The notes beneath the pieces were generated by a model. The model worked only from the letters and a program-made list of their open reading frames with translations, was not told the DNA's origin and made no database searches. A stretch of 20,498 nt of DNA from CBDHHC01 sp050633205 (GTDB lineage: Bacteria > Pseudomonadota > Alphaproteobacteria > Rhizobiales > CBDHHC01). Shown one piece after another: positions 14,225 to 20,498 of the stretch (within the stretch, counting starts at the first letter, position 1; every line of letters starts with the position of its first letter). The DNA lies in the NCBI GenBank assembly GCA_050633205.1, contig JBOEGA010000075.1, positions 1 to 20,498 on the forward strand, written 5' to 3'. The position numbers were made by a program, and so were the translations under genes.

Positions 14225-15079
14225 ATGCCGATTTTTGGATCAGTACCAACAGTTCCCGTAACCAAACACGAGAAAGCTGGTGGCACCGCAGATGATATAG
14301 ACTTTGAGATCAAGGGCCTTGAGATGCAGTTCGTCGAAATAGAACTGGATCCCGGAGAAAGCGCAATTGCGGAAGCTGGCGCGATGATGTTCAAGGAAAA
14401 TGATATCGGCATGGATACCATCTTCAGTGATGGCTCCAAAGCGAACGAAAATAAAGGCTTCTTCGGCACTATCGCAGGGGCAGGCAAACGCTTGCTTACA
14501 GGAGAGAGCCTCTTCACGACATTATTCACCCATAACGGCCATGGTAAAGCTCGTGTTGCATTCGCGGCTCCATATCCAGGCCATATCCTCGCAATCAAGC
14601 TTGATCAGCTCGGCGGTACACTCATCTGTCAGAAAGATGCATTTCTTTGTGCAGCACGCGGTGTAAGTCTTGGTATCCATTTCCAGAAGCGAATCCTGAC
14701 AGGATTGTTTGGTGGCGAAGGCTTTATCATGCAGAAACTGGAAGGGGACGGATGGGTTTTCGTTCATATGGGCGGAACAGTTGTTGAACGCGAACTAAAG
14801 CCCGGCGAACGGTTGCAGGTTGATACAGGTTGCCTTGCTGCCATGACCGCTGATGTGGATTTTGATATTGTCAGTGCTGGCTCCATTAAAACAGCCTTGT
14901 TTGGTGGTGAAGGCCTGTTCCTGGCCAACCTGCAGGGACCGGGAAAAGTCTGGTTGCAAAGCCTGCCATTCACCCGTCTGGCTGGACGTATGTTGGCCGC
15001 TGCTGGCCCTATGGGAGGACCGGGTGAAGGATCTGTATTGGGTCCGTTGGGGGGCTTGTTTGACGGAGACAACTCCTGA
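14225..15079 (+). CDS. AIM24/TIGR00266-family protein
   Basis: A 284-residue protein of the TIGR00266/AIM24 family, whose biochemical role in bacteria is not established. Family landmarks seen are the early segment DIDFEIKGLEMQFVEIELDPG, LDPGESAIAEAGAMMF (about residues 43-58), the central GGTLICQKDAFLCAARGV, and the repeat-like FGGEGFIMQKLEG and FGGEGLFLANLQGPG. The sequence ends in a flexible Gly/Pro-rich tail (GPMGGPGEGS). There is no signal peptide or membrane helix. The frame is open 32 codons further upstream, but ATG at 14225 is preceded by CTGGAGA at normal spacing and begins at the usual family N-terminus, so it is chosen. It is divergent from the Hsp70-family gene, which may share its regulatory region. 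No operon partner is visible. Confidence 0.9.
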   Translation: MPIFGSVPTVPVTKHEKAGGTADDIDFEIKGLEMQFVEIELDPGESAIAEAGAMMFKENDIGMDTIFSDGSKANENKGFFGTIAGAGKRLLTGESLFTTLFTHNGHGKARVAFAAPYPGHILAIKLDQLGGTLICQKDAFLCAARGVSLGIHFQKRILTGLFGGEGFIMQKLEGDGWVFVHMGGTVVERELKPGERLQVDTGCLAAMTADVDFDIVSAGSIKTALFGGEGLFLANLQGPGKVWLQSLPFTRLAGRMLAAAGPMGGPGEGSVLGPLGGLFDGDNS

Positions 15080-15517
15080 TTGATAAGTTCGTGAAGGCAG
15101 GCAAATTATATGAGCTGGTCTGCCATCAGCGTCAATTAATGGCAGTGGAAAATTGTGATATGCCTTAATATTATTTAAATCGGGGAAAACAGGGGGCGAT
15201 AAACATTGCAAAAGGAATATTAATCAATCTAATTCATTAATATATTCATGTTTACATCTCCCGGTGTAAAAGTTCCCGACACATCTTCAGTGCTATTGAA
15301 CTGCTGTTTTTTAGGCATTAAGAGCAGACTTGTGAATTTAGCCCCTTTCGTTTCATAGCGAAGGTCCTATATACAGTGATCATTGTGAATTTATATATAT
15401 GAGCGAACCTTATGCGGGATTGACCGTTTTAATACTCGAAAAATCAAGAGTTTAAAATTCTTTCGTTCAATATGGTCCCTCTTTAGTCAAGAATAATTCA
15501 GGAGCCCAAAGCAGCCA
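15080..15517 (+). other. 438-bp intergenic region before the antiporter operon
   Basis: No convincing gene is present. An inverted repeat, CTGCCAT/ATGGCAG with a 12-base loop (15120-15145), begins 41 bases after the AIM24-family stop. It may help end that transcript, but no T-tract follows. A TTGACC at about 15420 resembles a -35 but has no clear -10 at the right spacing. An 18-codon ATG frame near 15399 lacks a ribosome binding site. The region should hold the promoter of the downstream three-gene operon. Confidence 0.5.
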
Positions 15518-16570
15518 ATGTGGACTTATTTGATTTTTGTTTGCGGCATAGTCATGCTCGTTTTATGCGGCGACGCCCTTGTTAAAGGTGCTGTTGCACT
15601 TGCTGTACGTTTAAATATCCCGACACTGGTTACTGGCTTGACAATAGTCGCCTTTGGCACCTCCACACCGGAACTCATGGTTTCGCTTAAAGCTGCTTTA
15701 ACAGGTGCGCCAGGCATAGCAGTGGGAAATGTCGTTGGAAGTAATATCGCTAATATCTTAATGGTCCTCGGTGTCCCCGCACTCATATACGCCACAAATT
15801 GTGACCAACCCATGCTGAAGCGGAATACTGTTTTCGTGATTGGAACAAGTGTTCTGTTTATTGTGCTATGCTTCCTTGGCCCTCTCCAGTTCTGGCACGG
15901 CGCTATTTTATTCTCCCTGATGGTCTATTTCCTTATCGATACTGGCATGAGAGCCATGAAATCCGAAAGACTGGCAGAGATTATCAGTGAGGATGCCAAA
16001 GAAATCCTCGAAGGACCTGAAGCTCTTCATAAGCGCCCATGGCGTATCGCAGGACTTCTGGCTATTGGCCTCATCGGCCTGCCAATTGCAGGAAAATACA
16101 CAGTTGAAAGCGCTCAGGTAATTGCTTTGGATCTCGGTGTCAGTAATTCTGTTATTGGATTGACAATGGTCGCAATAGGCACATCTTTGCCTGAGCTGGT
16201 AACAACAGTGATGGCAGCTATCAGGCGTGAATGTGGGTTAATTCTCGGTAACGTTCTTGGCTCTAACCTGTTTAATATTCTGGTCGTCATGGGTATCACA
16301 TCAATGGTGACACCAGTTCCAATACCACAGGAGTTCCTGACAATGGATCTATGGATCATGCTGGCAGCTTCTCTTGCTATTGTGCCATTTGTGTTCCGTA
16401 ATGCGCATATTACTCCTGCCATAGGTACAGCTTTTCTTGTATGTTATGCACTATACATCTATGCAGCATTTGTCCCCGGCGCGGCAAAAGCATCCGGGAC
16501 AGGCGATGATGGCATTAATTCCGCAAATATAAGTGGGTTTCAGACTGGCGCCGGAGCAGCGGCTAAGTAG
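15518..16570 (+). CDS. Calcium/sodium antiporter (YrbG/CaCA family)
   Basis: A 350-residue inner-membrane cation/Ca2+ exchanger with about ten helices. The two inverted alpha-repeats that form the ion site are clear. Alpha-1 is GLTIVAFGTSTPE (about 40-52) followed by GNVVGSN (70-76). Alpha-2 is GLTMVAIGTSLPE (about 214-226) followed by GNVLGSN (244-250). The ion-coordinating glutamates E52 and E226 are present. The central cytoplasmic loop is about 145-173 and is rich in charged residues. The C-terminal tail after about 323 is Gly/Ala-rich and low in complexity. AGGAG at 15500-15504 is 13 bases before the ATG, longer than ideal. The next gene starts eight bases after the stop, so it heads a three-gene operon with a pterin-type SDR and folB. 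The physiological link between the transporter and folate is not obvious. Confidence 0.93.
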   Translation: MWTYLIFVCGIVMLVLCGDALVKGAVALAVRLNIPTLVTGLTIVAFGTSTPELMVSLKAALTGAPGIAVGNVVGSNIANILMVLGVPALIYATNCDQPMLKRNTVFVIGTSVLFIVLCFLGPLQFWHGAILFSLMVYFLIDTGMRAMKSERLAEIISEDAKEILEGPEALHKRPWRIAGLLAIGLIGLPIAGKYTVESAQVIALDLGVSNSVIGLTMVAIGTSLPELVTTVMAAIRRECGLILGNVLGSNLFNILVVMGITSMVTPVPIPQEFLTMDLWIMLAASLAIVPFVFRNAHITPAIGTAFLVCYALYIYAAFVPGAAKASGTGDDGINSANISGFQTGAGAAAK

Positions 16571-16578
16571 AGAATATT

Positions 16579-17364
16579 TTGACTGAACAAACTGAAAATA
16601 ACGGAAACAGGGCACCTGTAGCGATTGTTACAGGTGCTGCCAAACGCATCGGGCGGGTCTTATCTCTTGAGCTGGCACGTCATGGCTGGGATATTGGTGT
16701 CCACTATCATCAATCACTCGATGAAGCGGAAAGTCTGGCTGGTGAGGTTAGAAAAACTGGTCGTCAGGCAATATTACTACAGGCTGACCTCTCATCTACA
16801 AGTGACGTTCAGGAGATTGTGCCGCAATGCATAAGCTCTTTAGGAACCCCGGCATTGCTGATTAATAATGCCTCTCTGTTTGAAAATGACCGTATAGAAG
16901 ATCTTACAGACGAGAGCTGGGATGCTCATATCAATACAAACCTCAAAGCTCCGGTATTATTGTCTCAGGCCTTTGCAAACGCTCTGCCTCAAGACATTTC
17001 AGGCAATATAATCAACATAATTGACCAGAAGGTTCAGAACCTAACTCCATATTTCTTCTCATATACCATTTCAAAAGCTGGTCTCTGGACAGCAACGCAG
17101 ACCATGGCTCAGGCGCTCGCCCCACATATCAGAGTGAATGCAGTAAGTCCGGGACCCGTTCTTCAAAGTATTCATCAGACTGAAGAGCAGTTCGCCAGAC
17201 AGTACAGGTCAACTCCTTTGCAACGTGGAACAACGCCGGAAGAGATTGCATCTGCCGTGCAGTTCATATTAAATGCTCCTGCTATGACAGGTCAGATGAT
17301 TATATTGGATGGTGGGCAGCACTTATCCTGGAAGGGCTTTAAAGCCAGACGTAACGAAGATTAG
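16579..17364 (+). CDS. SDR-family oxidoreductase, pteridine-reductase (FolM-like)
   Basis: A 261-residue short-chain dehydrogenase. The cofactor motif is TGAAKRIG (residues 18-25), the TGxxKRxG form typical of pteridine reductases and FolM-type dihydromonapterin/dihydrofolate reductases that use NADPH. NNAS lies at 96-99, N121 in the helix, and the catalytic pair is Y162 and K166 in YTISK. The usual serine position reads aspartate (IIDQKVQ, D149), as in several pterin reductases. The start must be TTG at 16579 or another rare codon: there is no in-frame ATG or GTG between the upstream stop and the cofactor motif. It lies eight bases after the antiporter stop and 21 before folB. That adjacency supports a role in reducing dihydropterins or dihydrofolate. 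A generic SDR function cannot be excluded. Confidence 0.9.
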   Translation: MTEQTENNGNRAPVAIVTGAAKRIGRVLSLELARHGWDIGVHYHQSLDEAESLAGEVRKTGRQAILLQADLSSTSDVQEIVPQCISSLGTPALLINNASLFENDRIEDLTDESWDAHINTNLKAPVLLSQAFANALPQDISGNIINIIDQKVQNLTPYFFSYTISKAGLWTATQTMAQALAPHIRVNAVSPGPVLQSIHQTEEQFARQYRSTPLQRGTTPEEIASAVQFILNAPAMTGQMIILDGGQHLSWKGFKARRNED

Positions 17365-17385
17365 CTGAATAACAGGAAGCTCTTT

Positions 17386-17802
17386 ATGACTGAGAAACCA
17401 GGCCAGAGGCCTTTTGCTTTTGCTGATGCACAAAGAGGCACACGTCATGTATTTGTACGTGGTCTGGAAATCCAGTCGGTTGTCGGTGTTTATGAGCATG
17501 AAAAACTGGCATCCCAGAGACTGATCATATCAGTGGACCTGACAGTCGTGGAAAATGCTGCAGCTCATGATGATAAACTTGAGAATGTTGTGTGTTACGA
17601 AGGCATTGTGCGCAATATTCAGAAACTGTGCAATCAGGGCCATGTAAACCTGATTGAAACTCTCGCAGAGCGTATTGCTGAAAACTGCCTTGAGGACAGA
17701 CGGGTTCTGGCTGTCCGGGTATGTATCGAGAAGCCGGACATAATGCCTGAATGCCAGTCTGTGGGAATTGAGATAGAGCGCCTGCAGAGCCTCGGAGTAT
17801 AG
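17386..17802 (+). CDS. folB: Dihydroneopterin aldolase
   Basis: FolB converts 7,8-dihydroneopterin to 6-hydroxymethyl-7,8-dihydropterin and glycolaldehyde in folate biosynthesis, in the cytoplasm. The protein has 138 residues. It is longer than the usual 115-125 because of an N-terminal extension of about 20 residues before the core begins at HVFVRGLEIQSVVGVYEHE. Core features are GVYEHE (34-39, with the pterin-contact acid E39), Y71 in CYEGI, the pterin-binding glutamate E91 in LIETLAERI, and the C-terminal IEKPDIMPECQSVGIEIER with catalytic lysine K116. AGGAAG precedes the ATG at good distance. It is the last gene of the operon, and no folK or folP follows, unlike the common folB-folK arrangement. 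The downstream gene is convergent, only 24 bases away, with no terminator hairpin seen. Confidence 0.94.
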   Translation: MTEKPGQRPFAFADAQRGTRHVFVRGLEIQSVVGVYEHEKLASQRLIISVDLTVVENAAAHDDKLENVVCYEGIVRNIQKLCNQGHVNLIETLAERIAENCLEDRRVLAVRVCIEKPDIMPECQSVGIEIERLQSLGV

Positions 17803-17826
17803 CTCCTGAACTGTTGCGTATTGCTT

Positions 17827-18876
17827 CTAATCTTTTGATAGTAAGCCAGCAATTGCCTTGGCCACATCATGTGTTGACCATGGATTCTGACCTGTAACCA
17901 GATTGCCATCGACAATCAGGTGAGGTTCAAGGGGCTTTGACGATACATATTGGGCTCCATCTTCAACCAGGCGGTCCTCCAGCAAAAAAGGAACAACATT
18001 GGTAAGGCCGATCAGTTTTTCTTCCTCATTAGTAAAACTGGTAACTTTTTTCCCAAACACCAGGCTTTTTTCTGTGACAAGGTTCGTATTCAGTAAACCG
18101 GCAACACCGTGACAGACTGCCCCGATTGGTTTGTTATCATTGACGAGCTGTGTCAGAATATTCTCAAGAGCTGGATTATCAGGAAAATCCCACATAGTGC
18201 CATGACCACCAATAAGCATGGTGCCGCAATAATTTGTACAGTCTTCTATCTCATCAAGCCTTAATGTGGATGCATAAGCTTCCACTGCTTCTTTATCTTT
18301 TTCAAAACGAATAACCGCTGGAATGCGATATTCAGGTGAATTACTTCCCGGGTCAGTAGGAGGCTCGCCACCGGCTGGCGACGCGATTTTTACAGGTATG
18401 CCTGCCCTTGTGAAAACATTATATGCCATTGCCAGTTCTGCAAACCAGACGCCGGTCGCATTACCTGTATTGCCAAGCGCTGCATGAGAGGTACATACCA
18501 GAAGTACCGGAAGCCTGTTTTTATTTTCGGAAGTTGATAAAGGTTGTGGCCGGGCTGATGATAATGCCTTTGAAGACCAGTCCTGAAATGAATCGTTATC
18601 TTCAAGTGCATTAGCAGGAATTGAATAATAACGTTCTACAACAATTTCCTGGCCTCGTGCACTGTAACTGAAAGGCTTGGAGCCTGTCGCCTGTAGTTCC
18701 GACCTTAAATTGTCATCAACATGCAGGTATAGGGATTCATTAACTGCGATAGCAAATTGTGCCCCATCAATAGCAAATCCCCAGCCAGAGACAAAACGGC
18801 TGCATTCGACTGGCCCAAGAGACTGTAATCTAGTGTGAAAATCTTGTACTGTTTCCGGTATTTCTAAATCAGACAC
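17827..18876 (-). CDS. TfoX N-terminal-like domain fused to DJ-1/PfpI (Hsp31-like) domain
   Basis: A 349-residue two-domain protein. Residues about 1-108 match the TfoX N-terminal domain pattern: LGPVECSRFVSGWGFAIDG (20-38), FAIAVNESLYLHVDD, GSKPFSYSARGQ and YYSIPANALEDND. Residues about 120-348 are a DJ-1/PfpI class I glutamine-amidotransferase-like domain. It has the acid E147 in WFAELA, the loop GGHGTMWDF (223-231) and the nucleophile elbow AVCHG (C255, H256), closest to Hsp31-type members. Those are glyoxalases, deglycase-like enzymes or chaperones. TfoX N-terminal domains usually stand alone or precede a TfoX C-terminal domain. The start is GTG at 18876, five bases after CTGGAGG; the ATG two bases upstream of it runs into TAG after four codons. 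No signal peptide is seen. Convergent with folB. Confidence 0.9.
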   Translation of the reverse strand: MSDLEIPETVQDFHTRLQSLGPVECSRFVSGWGFAIDGAQFAIAVNESLYLHVDDNLRSELQATGSKPFSYSARGQEIVVERYYSIPANALEDNDSFQDWSSKALSSARPQPLSTSENKNRLPVLLVCTSHAALGNTGNATGVWFAELAMAYNVFTRAGIPVKIASPAGGEPPTDPGSNSPEYRIPAVIRFEKDKEAVEAYASTLRLDEIEDCTNYCGTMLIGGHGTMWDFPDNPALENILTQLVNDNKPIGAVCHGVAGLLNTNLVTEKSLVFGKKVTSFTNEEEKLIGLTNVVPFLLEDRLVEDGAQYVSSKPLEPHLIVDGNLVTGQNPWSTHDVAKAIAGLLSKD

Positions 18877-19205
18877 ATCTGCCTCCAGGGTTAGTCAGTA
18901 CGCACGAGAATAGAGAGGATGCGTCTGCCTCATCAGATTTGGAGTATTATACGTTGCCTATATTAGTCAGTTTATATTTCCCGAAATTTAACCGGGGAGG
19001 CATTCACTCGTATTTTCTCAAATTTTATACATAATAATGAAGATTTGTTTATGATTGGTTTAAACGACTATCAAAGAGGGCAGAACAGGGTAATTATTCC
19101 CTCCTGTGATTTCTGAATGTTAGCTTTCTGATTTTCAGTGAAAAGAAATGAAAAAATTTAAAAAAAGCCTTGAAACCTAAGGAATATGCCTTTAGAACCG
19201 TCCGT
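18877..19205 (+). other. 329-bp intergenic region with candidate tRNA promoter
   Basis: AT-rich and without a convincing gene. TTGAAA (19170-19175, a 5/6 match to -35) is 17 bases before TAGAAC (19193-19198, a 4/6 match to -10), which would start transcription almost at the mature tRNA 5' end. On the opposite strand the same stretch (about 19146-19185) reads as a weak short stem followed by a run of seven T residues, which could end the recombinase transcript. Neither call is firm. An imperfect AGGG/CCCT inverted repeat at about 19088-19103 has no clear role. Confidence 0.35.
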
Positions 19206-20498
19206 GGAGAGGTGGCCGAGTGGCTGAAGGCGCGCCCCTGCTAAGGGTGTAGACGGGCAACCGTCTCGAGGGTTCGAATCCCTTTCTCTCCGCCATTTCA
19301 TATTTTCCCATGTCGACATCCTTTAAGACCTTGAAAGGTAAGGCCGTTTTTGGTGTTCGAAACCCCTGATTCCGTTGGTATGCAAGACGGTCCGCGAACG
19401 CCAGTTTCAGCACTGATATTTTATCCTCCAGATGTTCAGACCCCCATAATTTCCAAGGGTTTGAGAGAAATACCAGCGAGTGTTCGAACATTTCATTGAA
19501 GGTCTTCTCCGAAGTCCCTCTGAGAGATAGTTTCTCTTCCATTATTATCTTGTCTTTTTCCAGTTTTGCAATCCTCCGTTCATAGGCTGATATGGCGGTT
19601 GGCGTGGTAGACTCGACAATGCGATCCAGAAAGTCTTCGATCTGTTTATCAAGTTTTGTCAGTTCACGCTTCATTGCACTTTTCAGCGCTTCCATCTGAT
19701 CACGTCTCATATCCCAAGCCAGCTTAAACATGGCTGTTGTCGCTCTGAAGAGGCTTACAGAAGGACGCATCTGTTTGAGCATCCCTTCAAACTCCCCTTC
19801 TATATCGCCGCGCCTGATGGATTTGCGATAGCTGACGCACCCTTTCTTAAAGCACATATAATAGGGATGCTTTTTCCCCAGTTTGCCAGTTGACCAACAG
19901 GACGTCAGCGGATTATCGCAATCTCCGCAGGTGATATAACCACGCAGAGGAAAATCTTCATTGATATCTTTGCGCGTCATGACACGGGCATTGTTCAGAA
20001 CCAGCTCCTGATTTTTCTGGAAGGCTTCAAAAGAGATCAGTCCTTCATGATGGCCCTTACGCAAAGAAACATCCCAATCAGGCACTTCTATATATCCTGC
20101 ATAGTGAGGGCGGCGCAAATACCGGATGATTGTTTCATAACGAATCTTACCGTCTTTTGTGTCTTTGGGGAAATCCGGCTGGCTTTCAAGAAAGCGCTTT
20201 AATTCCCCTTGCGAGGCAAAACGCCCGGAAGAAAATCCGCTTAACCCTTCGGCCAGTATTGAGGCTACAGGCTCATCCCTGACAAGCAGTTTTCCATGAT
20301 TTTGAGTTTTCTTGTACTTGTAACCAACAGGTGCCTGAAAAACCCAATACCCGTTCATGACTCTGGCCCTCATCCGGTTTTTGGTTTGCTCTTTATTTTT
20401 CTCCCTATGGTGCTGGGATACGCTGGCCAGCAGGTTCTCAATCAATTGGGAATCTGAGTCCTCACCACATTCTATTGAGGGGCTTTCAAGGATACCGC
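19192..20498 (-). CDS. Large serine recombinase (site-specific integrase), 3' part only
   Basis: The frame is open to the right edge, reading GILESPSIECGEDSDSQ before LIENLLASVSQHHREK, so the N-terminal resolvase domain with the catalytic serine lies outside the window. The TTG at 20445 is internal and not a start. Visible parts in order are the end of the resolvase domain and helix E region, the recombinase domain (about 20430-19980, with NRMRARVMNGYWV and APVGYKY), and a zinc ribbon with CxxC (19918-19929) and a second cysteine pair (19837-19854). After these come a coiled coil (about 19700-19540) and a C-terminal extension. The last 34 codons (from MAERKGFEPSRRL) are read from the complement of tRNA-Ser and its 5' flank. 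Such enzymes insert and excise phages or genomic islands by serine-linked strand exchange. Integrity of the N-terminal part is unknown. Confidence 0.92.
   Translation of the reverse strand, partial: GILESPSIECGEDSDSQLIENLLASVSQHHREKNKEQTKNRMRARVMNGYWVFQAPVGYKYKKTQNHGKLLVRDEPVASILAEGLSGFSSGRFASQGELKRFLESQPDFPKDTKDGKIRYETIIRYLRRPHYAGYIEVPDWDVSLRKGHHEGLISFEAFQKNQELVLNNARVMTRKDINEDFPLRGYITCGDCDNPLTSCWSTGKLGKKHPYYMCFKKGCVSYRKSIRRGDIEGEFEGMLKQMRPSVSLFRATTAMFKLAWDMRRDQMEALKSAMKRELTKLDKQIEDFLDRIVESTTPTAISAYERRIAKLEKDKIIMEEKLSLRGTSEKTFNEMFEHSLVFLSNPWKLWGSEHLEDKISVLKLAFADRLAYQRNQGFRTPKTALPFKVLKDVDMGKYEMAERKGFEPSRRLPVYTLSRGAPSATRPPLHGRF
19206..19295 (+). tRNA. tRNA-Ser (anticodon GCT)
   Basis: A complete 90-base class II tRNA. 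The acceptor GGAGAGG (19206-19212) pairs with TCTCTCC (19285-19291) with one G-T wobble, followed by discriminator G and an encoded CCA (19293-19295). The anticodon stem is CGCCC/GGGTG around the loop CTGCTAA, placing GCT at 19240-19242 to read AGC/AGU serine codons. A long variable arm (GACGGGCAACCGTCTC region) and a T loop with GGTTCGAATCC are both present, as expected for serine. The recombinase frame runs across it on the opposite strand. Confidence 0.98.
19206..19295. other. Presumed chromosomal attachment site of an integrated element (tRNA-Ser)
   Basis: The recombinase gene points toward the tRNA and its reading frame passes antisense through the whole tRNA before stopping at 19192. 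This is the arrangement seen when an element has inserted at a tRNA and regenerated its 3' end from the element's own attachment sequence. The crossover most likely lies in the tRNA 3' half (about 19240-19295), but the exact core cannot be placed because the other junction is outside the window. Confidence 0.5.

Noticed and set aside
14011..14295. 94-codon frame on the plus strand overlapping the AIM24-family start
   Set aside because: It runs into the real gene in another frame, has no good ribosome binding site, and the AT-rich leader gives long frames by chance.
15399..15455. 18-codon ATG frame before the antiporter gene
   Set aside because: No ribosome binding site, very short and without distinctive sequence.
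20443..20445. TTG as the start of the recombinase
   Set aside because: The frame stays open to the window edge and the residues before it fit the serine recombinase family, so the gene is truncated by the window rather than starting here.

Overview
The window reads as a stretch of chromosome from a Gram-negative bacterium, most likely an alphaproteobacterium of moderate GC content. This placement is inference. It rests on the gene families present: a transporter-type hybrid histidine kinase, a YegD-like Hsp70, an SDR next to FolB, an MmyB-type regulator, and a large serine recombinase next to a serine tRNA. No ribosomal RNA or other strong phylogenetic marker is present. There is no CRISPR array, no insertion sequence and no obvious defence or biosynthetic cluster. 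Most of the window is ordinary housekeeping and accessory metabolism, and the mobile element only begins at the right edge.

Left part (1-5400): short, mostly single-gene units. These are a LysE/RhtB-type exporter (-), a zinc-less MDR oxidoreductase (+) whose stop codon overlaps that of a convergent serine beta-lactamase-like hydrolase (-), a Tat-exported dienelactone hydrolase (+), an XRE/MmyB regulator (-), and a divergent four-helix membrane protein (+). A perfect 7-7-7 dyad lies between the last two and is a good candidate operator. Perfect 10-bp stem-loops close two of the convergent gene pairs.

Middle part (5460-15080): this holds the least familiar gene, a 972-residue membrane protein (-). 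Its predicted layout is five N-terminal helices, a roughly 390-residue extracytoplasmic coiled-coil region with four cysteines, a sixth helix and a long cytoplasmic tail. Next, across a 628-bp divergent gap, is a 1173-residue hybrid sensor kinase with an SLC5-like symporter sensor domain. The kinase stop codon sits in the loop of its own terminator. Convergent to it is a YegD-like Hsp70 gene broken by a single-base frameshift. Divergent from the Hsp70 gene, across a gap rich in dyads, is an AIM24/TIGR00266 family protein.

Right part (15500-20498): a compact operon encodes a Ca2+/Na+-type antiporter, a pteridine-reductase-like SDR (TTG start) and FolB, which suggests a folate/pterin function for the SDR. 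A convergent gene (GTG start) encodes an unusual fusion of a TfoX N-terminal-like domain to a DJ-1/PfpI domain. The window ends with tRNA-Ser(GCT) and, antisense to it, the 3' part of a large serine recombinase. The last 34 codons of the recombinase frame are read from the complement of the tRNA gene and its short 5' flank. This is the signature of an element integrated at the tRNA, with the rest of the element lying beyond the right edge.
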